12,658 bases of DNA, taken from Intestinimonas sp052065695 (GTDB lineage: Bacteria; Bacillota; Clostridia; Oscillospirales; Oscillospiraceae). The notes beneath the pieces were generated by a model, which was given only the letters and a program-made list of their open reading frames with translations, did no database searches and was not told the DNA's origin. The stretch spans positions 1 to 12,658 of the forward strand of contig NZ_JBQHTM010000064.1 of NCBI RefSeq assembly GCF_052065695.1, given 5' to 3'. The translations under genes and the position numbers were made by a program. Positions 7,697 to 12,658 of the stretch are shown here, piece by piece. Numbering within the stretch: the first letter of the stretch is position 1; each line of letters opens with the position of its first letter.

Positions 7697-7730
7697 GGAA
7701 ACGCCGTAAACAGATATGCTTGACGTTTCC
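7697..7730. repeat. Inverted repeat upstream of the 37-aa ORF
   Basis: GGAAACG (7697-7703) and CGTTTCC (7724-7730) form perfect 7-bp arms about 20 nt apart. They lie in the 146-nt gap between the metallopeptidase stop and the small ORF, where a promoter for the recombinase transcript would sit. An operator or a transcript hairpin is possible. I see no convincing sigma-A or sigma-E promoter beside it. Confidence 0.4.
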
Positions 7731-7771
7731 CCGCGGAAGGCGGCTGATTCAGTTGTAAGAGTGCGATGAGG

Positions 7772-8584
7772 TTATCCCGGCAGAGCGCAGATGAGGGCCT
7801 CCACAAAATGCTGGAAGGCCTGCTTGTCCTCCGGGGCCACCTCAGTAAAGGGATCAAATTCACGGAGCTCCGGATGCCGGCTGAATATTCCTATGGCAAA
7901 GCAGTGGGCAAAAAGTTCGCCGGAGATGGAGCGATGCTTGGTGTTCAGCCCCGGGAAGAAAGGCTCTCCGAAGTCCAGAAAGGCAGGTGGGGCCTGGGTG
8001 ATGTCTCCGGTCAAGCGGACGTTGAGAACATGGCCCAGTTCATGGAGAAAGATGCTCTCCGGTGTGGCGATTTTGTCCCGCAGAATGTACGGCAGGAAAA
8101 TGTCACAGACAACCGCATTATTTTTGAGGACATAGGGCCTGCAGAAAGCATCATAGGTCTGGTGCCCACAGTCTGGCAGAAATATAAGCATGGGAGTGGG
8201 AGCCAGAACCTTGTGAGAGAAGGCAAAATCCCCATCCAAAAACTGTAGCAGATGTTCGGCGGACTGGGGTGTAATCTGTGGGCCTTCTGCCGGTACGAAT
8301 TGCGTTTGAAGCTGCTCCTGGATCAGGTGGAGTTGGGCCTTGTTTTGACGCAGGCTTTTGCTCCAGTTCCAGGTTCGATAAAGGAACAATTGGCAGGCAG
8401 TTTTGCCGGTACAGACATACCAGAACGGGTGACCGGCCAGGAGGGCATCCATAGACACCTTTTCCCATGCCTCCTCAAAGGAGTGGTGAAGCTGCCGGAA
8501 GTCATCGGTGGAGAGTGCAGGATCTTCCAACAAGGTAGTTAGAAAATTGGGTAGTTTACGAAAGCAAGTGGGGATATCAAGCAT
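7772..8584 (-). CDS. Predicted HELGH zinc metallopeptidase
   Basis: A 270-aa soluble protein without signal peptide or membrane helices. The zincin motif HELGH occupies 181-185, so His181 and His185 are predicted zinc ligands and Glu182 the catalytic base. Glu223 in GELFAHCFAIGIF fits the third ligand in the E-x-x-x-x-x-FA pattern of ImmA/IrrE-type peptidases. The preceding strand-like segment (158-167) is hydrophobic, as usual before such a helix. The N-terminal half (1-130) is not recognised and is not the compact start of classical ImmA. The ATG at 8584 follows AAGGGGAAG. It is encoded on the same strand as the small ORF and recombinase, 146 nt upstream. ImmA-type peptidases cleave repressors of mobile elements, which would fit an element gene, but no repressor gene accompanies it. 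Its target is unknown. Confidence 0.75.
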   Translation of the reverse strand: MLDIPTCFRKLPNFLTTLLEDPALSTDDFRQLHHSFEEAWEKVSMDALLAGHPFWYVCTGKTACQLFLYRTWNWSKSLRQNKAQLHLIQEQLQTQFVPAEGPQITPQSAEHLLQFLDGDFAFSHKVLAPTPMLIFLPDCGHQTYDAFCRPYVLKNNAVVCDIFLPYILRDKIATPESIFLHELGHVLNVRLTGDITQAPPAFLDFGEPFFPGLNTKHRSISGELFAHCFAIGIFSRHPELREFDPFTEVAPEDKQAFQHFVEALICALPG

Positions 8585-8792
8585 CGTTTTCTTCCCCTTT
8601 TCTAAAATCTGTTTTCGGATACATGATAGATGTCGAACATGGTTTTCTTATTTTCTTTCTAAGATTTCTCCCTGATAGCCGTATTTGATTGATCTGCCAC
8701 CTCCTAAGGTTGCGTTACAACGGTCACCTTGGAAAAACTTCATACAGGATTCAAGTTCGAATTTCTTCGGGCTTAGTCATAAAACCAGCCAT

Positions 8793-8869
8793 GTCTCAGT
8801 AGCTCAGTTGGATAGAGCACACGCCTCCTAAGCGTGGGGTCGGAGGTTCAAATCCTCTCTGGGACGCCA
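8793..8869 (+). tRNA. tRNA-Arg (anticodon CCT)
   Basis: A 77-nt cloverleaf. The acceptor arms GTCTCAG and CTGGGAC pair throughout with one G-U. The D stem is GCTC/GAGC, and the anticodon stem CACGC/GCGTG holds the loop CTCCTAA. The T arm is GGAGG-TTCAAAT-CCTCT, followed by discriminator G and an encoded CCA. Anticodon CCT reads the Arg codon AGG. It is a potential integration target for the element remnant to its right, since tyrosine integrases often use tRNA 3' ends. Confidence 0.96.
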
Positions 8870-8878
8870 GCTAACAAC

Positions 8879-8917
8879 GCCGAAAGCCTTTGTTTTCAAG
8901 GGTTTTCGGCTTTTCTT
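8879..8917 (+). terminator. Rho-independent terminator of tRNA-Arg
   Basis: A 14-bp stem with two G-U pairs (8879-8892 with 8897-8910), a TTTT loop, and a TTTTCTT tail, 9 nt after the tRNA. Confidence 0.92.
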
Positions 8918-9025
8918 ATATAAAAAGCTGCGAAAAAGCTCTTTCACTGTATGGGATAAAATTCTACTCCAAAATTTGATTTTTGACAACCCCTCCAGAA
9001 TCGAACGGTTGTTATAAGACAAAAT

Positions 9026-9121
9026 CGCCAGCTAATTTTTAGCAGAAAACGGGCTGTTCTTGCTAATGAAAATGCCCTTCCTGCTAATCAGTCCCAAAAT
9101 CGTGCCAAAAATCCAGCTAAT
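9026..9121 (+). repeat. Cluster of four phased GCTAAT repeats
   Basis: GCTAAT occurs at 9031, 9062, 9083 and 9116, with start-to-start distances of 31, 21 and 33 nt, close to three, two and three helical turns. Two copies are preceded by CCA (CCAGCTAAT) and two by CYT (CTTGCTAAT, CCTGCTAAT). The first is also a dyad, GCTAA-ttt-TTAGC. A near copy, CGCCAGCTAAC, overlaps the tRNA end at 8865-8875. They could be arm-type binding sites of an integrase acting at the tRNA or iterons for the downstream initiator. With the tRNA terminator and the next hairpin, they account for the gene-free stretch 8870-9281. Confidence 0.55.
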
Positions 9122-9188
9122 CAAAAAAGGCGGATGTTTTGAGTACCATGCAGTTATAGCAGATAAAATTGAATATCGTTATATACAT

Positions 9189-9236
9189 AGAGCGTCTATT
9201 TGCCCCGCATCGGGGATGGATAGGCGCTCTTTTTTT
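9189..9236 (+). terminator. Intrinsic terminator or attenuator in the leader of the replication operon
   Basis: Outer arms AGAGCGTCTAT (9189-9199) and ATAGGCGCTCT (9220-9230) pair with one G-U. An inner CCCCG/CGGGG stem extends the hairpin, and a T-run follows to 9236. It lies 45 nt before the first gene of the cluster. Any promoter upstream of it would have to read through, so it either shields the operon from the left or acts as an attenuator. Confidence 0.8.
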
Positions 9237-9267
9237 ATGCCCAAAACCATGGGCAAATACAAGAGAT

Positions 9268-9273
9268 GGGAGG
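9268..9273 (+). promoter_or_regulatory. Ribosome binding site selecting a TTG start
   Basis: GGGAGG, 8 nt before TTG at 9282. In-frame ATGs at 9060 and 9237 have no such site, and the latter lies directly on the terminator T-run. Confidence 0.75.
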
Positions 9274-9281
9274 TGTTTTAT

Positions 9282-9506
9282 TTGAGCAAGCCTGTTTATG
9301 CCGCAGACAAGCCGAGCGACTGTCATTACTGTTACTTCTGGACAAATGGCAGAAAGGGTTGCCGTCTGGGTAGAGATAATTGCTACTACTTAATCTCTTT
9401 GCCGCCGAAACCCAAGTCGGAATGTGATGGCTGTCCCTATGGGCGAGATCACCCGTGCATTGGTTGGTGTACGAAGAAGGTTATGCGTGAAGTGGGGCTT
9501 CGTTGA
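9282..9506 (+). CDS. Small cysteine-rich protein of an integrative element
   Basis: A 74-aa protein beginning at TTG behind GGGAGG. It carries paired cysteines, CHYCYFW, a Cys either side of RLGRDN, then CDGCPYGRDHPCIGWC, consistent with one or two zinc-binding knuckles. Proteins of this kind often sit directly upstream of RepA-type initiators in Firmicutes integrative elements, where they are annotated as hypothetical. The function is unknown; a nucleic-acid-binding zinc ribbon is a reasonable guess. It heads a tight gene series, since its TGA is followed after one base by the ATG of the next ORF. Confidence 0.7.
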   Translation: MSKPVYAADKPSDCHYCYFWTNGRKGCRLGRDNCYYLISLPPKPKSECDGCPYGRDHPCIGWCTKKVMREVGLR

Positions 9507-9507
9507 T

Positions 9508-9642
9508 ATGGATGCGTATGAACAGGAATACCGCTTCTGCTATTTTGCCCGATGTCCTCACGAAAAGACGGATACGACTTTCCGCAGCGTTCCACTGACA
9601 ACAGAAAGTTTTCCGCAGAAAGAAGGTGGTGAAGCCGTGTGA
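9508..9642 (+). CDS. 44-aa small protein, translationally coupled
   Basis: Begins one base after the stop of the 74-aa gene and ends in GTGTGA, overlapping the start of the initiator gene by four bases. The product contains YRFCYFARCPHEKTD, a CysX4Cys motif like half of its neighbour's, and a hydrophilic tail. There is no strong ribosome site, so expression probably relies on coupling to the upstream gene. No function recognised. The tight packing on both sides favours a real gene over chance. Confidence 0.6.
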   Translation: MDAYEQEYRFCYFARCPHEKTDTTFRSVPLTTESFPQKEGGEAV

Positions 9643-10568
9643 GTTTTGATTATTTTTACGGTCAGCAATCCGATCAATTCACATTCTATCGAGTTCCGAA
9701 GGTGTTGTTCACGAACGAGAGGTTCTGGAATATTTCCGCTGATGCCAAGATGCTGTATGGCATTTTGCTTGACCGCATGAGCTTGTCTGCCAAGAATGGC
9801 TGGATAGATAAAAACGGTCGAGTGTATATCATTTTTACAATCGACGAAGCGAAGATAGCTCTGAACTGCGCTGAACAAAAGGCTATCAAACTGCTCAGTG
9901 AACTTGAGAAGAAAGCAGGATTGATTGAACGCAAGCGCCAGGGTTTGGGAAAGCCCAACCTGATCTATGTGAAGAACTTTATCTCTGCTGTGGATTCACA
10001 ACTCTTGAATTGTGAAAATCACAATTCTGGAACAATGGAAATCACAACTCAAGAACTTCCGAAATCACAATGTAATAATACTGATATTAAAAATACTGAA
10101 TTTAGTGATACTGATTCTATCTTTCCTTCCGGAAAGGGTGGAATGATAGACGAGAATGACCGGTATCAAGAATACTTTGATTATTTCTCGGATCAGCTCA
10201 GTATGGATTTGTTGAAGAAGGATTACCCTTACGATTCCGAAATGCTGGATAACATTCTGGAGTTGATCGTTGAAACAGTTTGCACGAAGCGACCGTTGAT
10301 TCGCATTGGTGCAGAGGAGCGTCCGGCAGAAATTGTCCGCAGCCGGTTTATGAAACTGAATGTCGAGCATATTCGATATGTTATGGACTGCTTCAAAGAG
10401 AACACCACAAAGATTAGAAATATCCGTCAGTATATGCTGACTACGATATACAATGCGCCGACGACAATAGACACCTACTACGATGCTCTTGTTCGGCACG
10501 ATATGTCACACGGATATTTGGAAGGAGGATTTAAGAAATTGAAAATGAAGCGAGAGGAAGGAGAGTGA
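9639..10568 (+). CDS. Replication initiator protein, RepA_N / DUF6017 type
   Basis: A 309-aa protein. The start is GTG at 9639, overlapping the previous stop and preceded by AAGAAGGTGG. The N-terminal 120 residues match the RepA_N winged-helix initiator domain: FTFYRVPKVLFTNERF, then ISADAKMLYGILLDRMSLS, NGWIDKNGRVYIIFTIDE, and the LLSELEKKAGLIERKRQGLGKPN segment that forms the DNA-binding helix and wing. A low-complexity Asn/Ser/Thr linker (about 127-170) follows, then a C-terminal DUF6017-like region (about 175-300) with SQ-rich and YMLTTIYNAPTTIDTYY parts. Such proteins initiate replication of theta plasmids or excised integrative elements. Together with ParA and ParB it forms a maintenance module. 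AT content is higher than in the genes left of the tRNA. Confidence 0.88.
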   Translation: MSFDYFYGQQSDQFTFYRVPKVLFTNERFWNISADAKMLYGILLDRMSLSAKNGWIDKNGRVYIIFTIDEAKIALNCAEQKAIKLLSELEKKAGLIERKRQGLGKPNLIYVKNFISAVDSQLLNCENHNSGTMEITTQELPKSQCNNTDIKNTEFSDTDSIFPSGKGGMIDENDRYQEYFDYFSDQLSMDLLKKDYPYDSEMLDNILELIVETVCTKRPLIRIGAEERPAEIVRSRFMKLNVEHIRYVMDCFKENTTKIRNIRQYMLTTIYNAPTTIDTYYDALVRHDMSHGYLEGGFKKLKMKREEGE

Positions 10569-10574
10569 CGATAA

Positions 10575-11402
10575 ATGTCGAAAAAAGCAACCATCATTGC
10601 GGTGGTCAATCAGAAAGGAGGCACTGGAAAGACCACCACCACCGAGAATCTGGGCGTTGGCTTGGCTCTTGAAGGAAAAAAGGTGCTTCTGGTAGACACC
10701 GATCCCCAGGCTTCCCTGACGGTCAGTTTGGGCAATCCCTGCCCGGATGATCTGTCTCCGACACTTTCCGATCTGATGGGAAAGATTATGATGGAAAACC
10801 CTATTACTCCCGATGAAGGGATTCTTCATCATCCGGAGGGCGTTGATTTGGTGCCGTCCAACATCGAACTCTCAGGTATGGAGGTAGCACTGGTCAATGC
10901 CATGAGCCGGGAAACCATTCTCCGGCAATACCTGGATACAGTCAAACAGAATTATGATTACATTCTTCTGGACTGTATGCCGTCTTTGGGTATGCTGACC
11001 GTCAATGCGTTGGCAGCTGCCGACAATGTGCTGATACCGGTTCAGGCAGCATACCTTCCTGCAAAGGGTCTGGAACAGCTGCTTGGAACCATCAACAAGG
11101 TCAAGAGGCAAATCAACCCGAAACTGAGGATTGAAGGGATTCTTCTGACGATGGTGGACAGCCGCACCAACTACTCCAAGGACATCAGCAATCTGATTCG
11201 GGAGAGCTACGGCGGAAAGCTGAAAGTCTACAAGACAGATATTCCCCGTTCCGTCCGTGCAGAGGAAATCAGCGCAGAGGGAACCAGTATCTTCAAGCAT
11301 GATCCCAAAGGCAAAGTTGCCGAAGCCTATAAAGTTCTGACGAAGGAGGTGTTAAACAATGCAGAAAAAAGGCGCAAACATCAGCTTGAAGGGGTACGAT
11401 GA
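10575..11402 (+). CDS. parA: ParA/Soj-family partition ATPase
   Basis: A 275-aa Walker-type ATPase that segregates plasmids or elements together with ParB. The deviant Walker A, KGGTGKTT (14-21), has both Lys14 and Lys19. DTDPQ (41-45) and the hydrophobic LLDCMPSLGMLTVNALAAAD segment (Walker B region) are present, as is IPVQAAYLPAKGLEQLL further on. The ATG at 10575 follows GGAAGGAG and starts 6 nt after the initiator stop, so the genes are co-transcribed. Its last 44 nt overlap the start of parB in another frame. Length and motifs are those of the integrative-element ParA group rather than chromosomal Soj. It appears complete, but its partner is broken. Confidence 0.94.
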   Translation: MSKKATIIAVVNQKGGTGKTTTTENLGVGLALEGKKVLLVDTDPQASLTVSLGNPCPDDLSPTLSDLMGKIMMENPITPDEGILHHPEGVDLVPSNIELSGMEVALVNAMSRETILRQYLDTVKQNYDYILLDCMPSLGMLTVNALAAADNVLIPVQAAYLPAKGLEQLLGTINKVKRQINPKLRIEGILLTMVDSRTNYSKDISNLIRESYGGKLKVYKTDIPRSVRAEEISAEGTSIFKHDPKGKVAEAYKVLTKEVLNNAEKRRKHQLEGVR

Positions 11403-11835
11403 TATTTTCTCCACCGATCAATCCAGAGCTGAAGCCCAGCAGGAGCGTGTGCAGGAAATTCCGCTTTCTGAGTTACACCCCTTTGAGGGACACCCCTTCC
11501 GTGTGGTTGATGATGAAGAAATGATGAAAACGGCAGAGAGCGTCCGAGATTTTGGAGTTCTCACCCCTGCGATTGTCCGTCCTGACCCCGACGGTGGTTA
11601 TGAAATCGTTTCCGGTCACAGGCGGCACCGTGCATCGGAGCTTGCGGGTAAGGAAACCATGCCTGCGATTGTTCGTGACCTGGATGATGATGCAGCCATT
11701 ATTCTGATGGTCGATGCGAATTTGCAGAGGGAGAGTATCCTGCCGAGCGAAAGAGCATTTGCCTACAAGATGAAGTTGGATGCGATGAAACATCAGGGTG
11801 AACGAACGGATTTACTCCCATATCATCGACGATGA
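11359..11835 (+). pseudogene. parB: Truncated parB (N-terminal part only)
   Basis: The partition CTPase/DNA clamp partner of ParA, here only 158 codons; relatives are about 290 or more. The start at 11359 is supported by AAGGAGG 9 nt upstream and by MQKKGANISLKGYDDIF, typical of element ParB proteins. The N-terminal domain is complete, with the GHRRHRA CTP-binding motif (86-92) and NLQRESILPSERAFAYK (121-137). The match ends at KHQGERTDL (144-152); the next residues LLPYHRR are foreign and a stop follows. The central helix-turn-helix that reads parS and the dimerisation domain are missing. The DNA immediately beyond encodes the end of a tyrosine integrase in another frame. This gene is a deletion product and should not partition DNA. 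Confidence 0.88.
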
Positions 11836-12013
11836 CCGCAGACTGAACGCTGAAAGAATGGAAGCTGCGTTCTACTCAGGCAGACAGGCAACGCCTGAGC
11901 CGGTTCAACCAGCCGCAACGGAAAGCTCCGCTGATGATAAAGAACTTCTTCTGAAGCTTCTGCAAAATCCGGAAATGGCAGCACTCCTGAAGTCGCTGGC
12001 AAAAACATTATAG
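11810..12013 (+). pseudogene. C-terminal remnant of a tyrosine integrase
   Basis: About 67 codons with no start of their own; the frame is open from 11798 only through parB sequence. IYSHIIDDDRRLNAERMEAAFY resembles the segment around the catalytic Tyr near the end of Clostridia phage/ICE integrases, where (T)YSH(I/V)xDEDRRxNAxxxEEAFY is usual; the Tyr at 11813-11815 would be the nucleophile or its neighbour. The tail ending in LLQNPEMAALLKSLAKTL fits the variable C-terminus of the same group. The catalytic Arg, Lys and His motifs are gone. It lies in frame +1 relative to parB and appears joined to it by one deletion at about 11807-11815. Confidence 0.68.
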
Positions 12014-12020
12014 TAACTGC

Positions 12021-12080
12021 AAGGGCAGATCCTTTTACATAGCTACAATAGCTGTAAAAGGGTCTGCCCTTATTTTTTTT
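12021..12080 (+). terminator. Very long hairpin terminator after the integrase remnant
   Basis: Near-perfect 19-bp arms (12021-12039 and 12053-12071, one mismatch) with an inner AGCTA/TAGCT stem, followed by a run of eight T. It starts 7 nt after the integrase stop and probably belonged to the integrase transcript. Confidence 0.92.
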
Positions 12081-12083
12081 GTT

Positions 12084-12090
12084 ATGGAGG
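12084..12090 (+). promoter_or_regulatory. Ribosome binding site of the 101-aa gene
   Basis: ATGGAGG, 9 nt before ATG at 12100. It decides this start over the in-frame TTG at 12079, which sits in the terminator T-run. Confidence 0.75.
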
Positions 12091-12099
12091 TCAACGAGT

Positions 12100-12405
12100 A
12101 TGGATAGAATCTTTATGGACGAGTATTACGAGCATCTGAGAGCTGACAATATCGAGGCATTTTCCAAGGAAAGGAACGACGAATATGTTGGCAGAGCTGA
12201 GGAATACAAAGTAGCAAAGTCGGCATTGCTTGAAGGATTGGGACTTGAGCATTTGTTTGACCATAGCCATGAACTGACTCCGAAAGAGAAAGAAATATGG
12301 ATGCTGTTCGATAGGGTTGATGTAGCAGAGCTTCTGGCAAGGGATGCTTTTGCCAAGGGTGCTTATATGCTCGGCGCTGAGGATAGAGAGATTATGCTGA
12401 AATAA
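12100..12405 (+). CDS. Small helical protein of unknown function (possibly DUF6809-like)
   Basis: A 101-aa acidic, almost wholly alpha-helical protein without signal peptide, membrane segment or cysteine. It begins MDRIFMDEYYEHLR and has a middle ELTPKEKEIWMLFDRVDVAELLARD, then FAKGAYMLGAEDREIMLK. The pattern of a short N-terminal helix, a long charged helical pair and a GAxxxLG end recalls small Firmicutes element proteins such as DUF6809, but I cannot confirm the family. It lies between the integrase terminator and a second hairpin, so it is probably transcribed alone. No promoter is visible in the 20 nt between terminator and ribosome site, and partial read-through may supply it. Confidence 0.7.
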   Translation: MDRIFMDEYYEHLRADNIEAFSKERNDEYVGRAEEYKVAKSALLEGLGLEHLFDHSHELTPKEKEIWMLFDRVDVAELLARDAFAKGAYMLGAEDREIMLK

Positions 12406-12431
12406 AAAAAGACCTGCTTCGGCAGGTCTAA
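12403..12431 (-). terminator. UUCG-tetraloop hairpin, oriented as a minus-strand terminator
   Basis: AGACCTGC (12410-12417) and GCAGGTCT (12422-12429) close a TTCG loop. On the plus strand seven A precede it and only AAATT follows. On the minus strand it is followed by TTTTTTT, an efficient terminator. It directly follows the stop of the 101-aa gene and may still act weakly in the plus direction. Confidence 0.75.
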
Positions 12432-12485
12432 ATTACATAGAATCATTGAGTCTGAAAAAACCTTTGAAATTCTTGATAATTCTGG

Positions 12486-12514
12486 TTGAAAAATTCGTTT
12501 TGAAATGATATATT
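12486..12514 (+). promoter_or_regulatory. Strong extended -10 sigma-A promoter
   Basis: TTGAAA (12486-12491), 17-nt spacer, TATATT (12509-12514), with TG one base before the -10 box. This is the best promoter match in the window. No ORF with a ribosome site follows in the remaining 144 nt, so it drives either a gene outside the window or an untranslated RNA. Confidence 0.75.
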
Positions 12515-12529
12515 AAACAGACTTAAATA

Positions 12530-12588
12530 GGTGTCCAAAACACCAGTACCCCTGTACGAGAATGAATAGGATTTCCTATCATTTCGTA
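12530..12588 (+). repeat. Two hairpins just downstream of the strong promoter
   Basis: First, GGTGT-ccaaa-ACACC (12530-12544). Second, a longer dyad from TACGA at 12555 to TCGTA at 12588, pairing through TAGGA/TCCTA around TT with two single-base bulges. Both lie within 75 nt of the predicted transcription start and would fold in the nascent RNA. A structured leader, a small RNA, or DNA sites for a recombinase or relaxase are possible. I recognise no known RNA family. Confidence 0.55.
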
Positions 12589-12658
12589 TAACGAGAGGTT
12601 ACATAGAGGAATTTGCTTGCACTTGCAACGTCCACCAAAAATCGAAAGCCTTGCTAAT

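Larger units (their letters stand above)
5788..8600. mobile_element. Skin-type sigK intervening element, left portion
   Basis: A block beginning inside sigK and carrying a convergent large serine recombinase, a 37-aa ORF and a metallopeptidase, all on the minus strand. The B. subtilis skin element likewise places its recombinase spoIVCA just beyond the interrupted sigK 5' part and facing it. The left limit is the sigK junction. The right limit is unknown: I set it at the end of the minus-strand gene cluster, but the element may extend past the window because the sigK 3' part is missing here. Confidence 0.65.
9026..12658. mobile_element. Decayed integrative (ICE-like) element fragment beside tRNA-Arg
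   Basis: A tRNA gene is followed by repeats, RepA_N initiator, ParA, truncated ParB and an integrase tail. This is the maintenance part of a Firmicutes integrative and conjugative element. Base composition drops to more AT than the genes left of the tRNA. No relaxase, coupling protein or type IV secretion genes are present in the window, and the parB-integrase deletion is probably where the transfer genes were lost. The right border is not in the window. Confidence 0.62.

Noticed and set aside
7570..7863. 97-codon minus-strand frame overlapping the metallopeptidase end and the 37-aa ORF
   Set aside because: It overlaps the metallopeptidase gene, lacks a ribosome site at its start, and its sequence is Arg/Ser/Pro-rich like an out-of-frame read. 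The 37-aa frame has the better signals.
8701..8735. Partial dyad around AAGGTTGCGTTACAAC as a recombination site
   Set aside because: Arms are only 4-5 bp and there is no second copy; not above chance.
8828..9022. Minus-strand frame ending in the well-known WRPREDLNLRPHA peptide
   Set aside because: It is the antisense translation of the tRNA-Arg gene and its flank, a frequent false gene call.
9164..9169. TTGAGT (9139) with TAAAAT (9164) as a promoter of the replication operon
   Set aside because: Spacing is 19 nt and it lies upstream of the strong terminator, so it cannot be called with confidence.
1..12658. CRISPR array
   Set aside because: No regularly spaced repeats of 24-40 nt with unique spacers and no cas genes were seen.

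Overview
The window looks like chromosomal DNA of an endospore-forming gut Clostridia, most likely the Oscillospiraceae (Flavonifractor/Lawsonibacter-like). This rests on GC-rich Gram-positive codon use, strong AGGAGG ribosome sites, a clear sigma-K gene, and a replication/partition module of the kind carried by Firmicutes integrative elements. The placement is an inference from style and gene content; no taxonomic marker is present.

Left part (1-5041): an ABC exporter operon encodes two half-transporters that form an asymmetric heterodimer of the TM287/288 or BmrCD type. The first gene has lost its 5' end. A strong terminator follows, then a monocistronic guanine deaminase (guaD) with its own promoter candidate and a terminator.

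Middle part (5136-8584): the gene for the mother-cell sporulation sigma factor SigK is intact from its pro-sequence into region 4.2, then stops matching the family after the Ser-Tyr-Val-Ser of the recognition helix. Converging on it is a large serine recombinase gene. This is the layout of a skin-type sigK intervening element, whose excision in the mother cell restores the reading frame. Upstream of the recombinase lie an untracked 37-codon ORF and a predicted HELGH zinc metallopeptidase, all on the minus strand. The missing 3' end of sigK is not visible anywhere in the window, so the far end of the element must lie further right or has been lost.

Right part (8793-12658): tRNA-Arg(CCT) with its terminator is followed by a clearly different, more AT-rich stretch. 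It holds phased GCTAAT repeats, a leader terminator hairpin, two small Cys-containing proteins, a RepA_N/DUF6017-type replication initiator, ParA, and a parB cut short by fusion to the C-terminal end of a tyrosine integrase. A long terminator, a 101-aa protein, and a strong promoter followed by two hairpins complete the window. This reads as a decayed piece of an integrative and conjugative element next to a tRNA gene.

The most interesting points are the sigK interruption at an unusual late position, the small ORF and metallopeptidase riding with the recombinase, the parB-integrase deletion scar, and the promoter-plus-hairpins region at the right edge.
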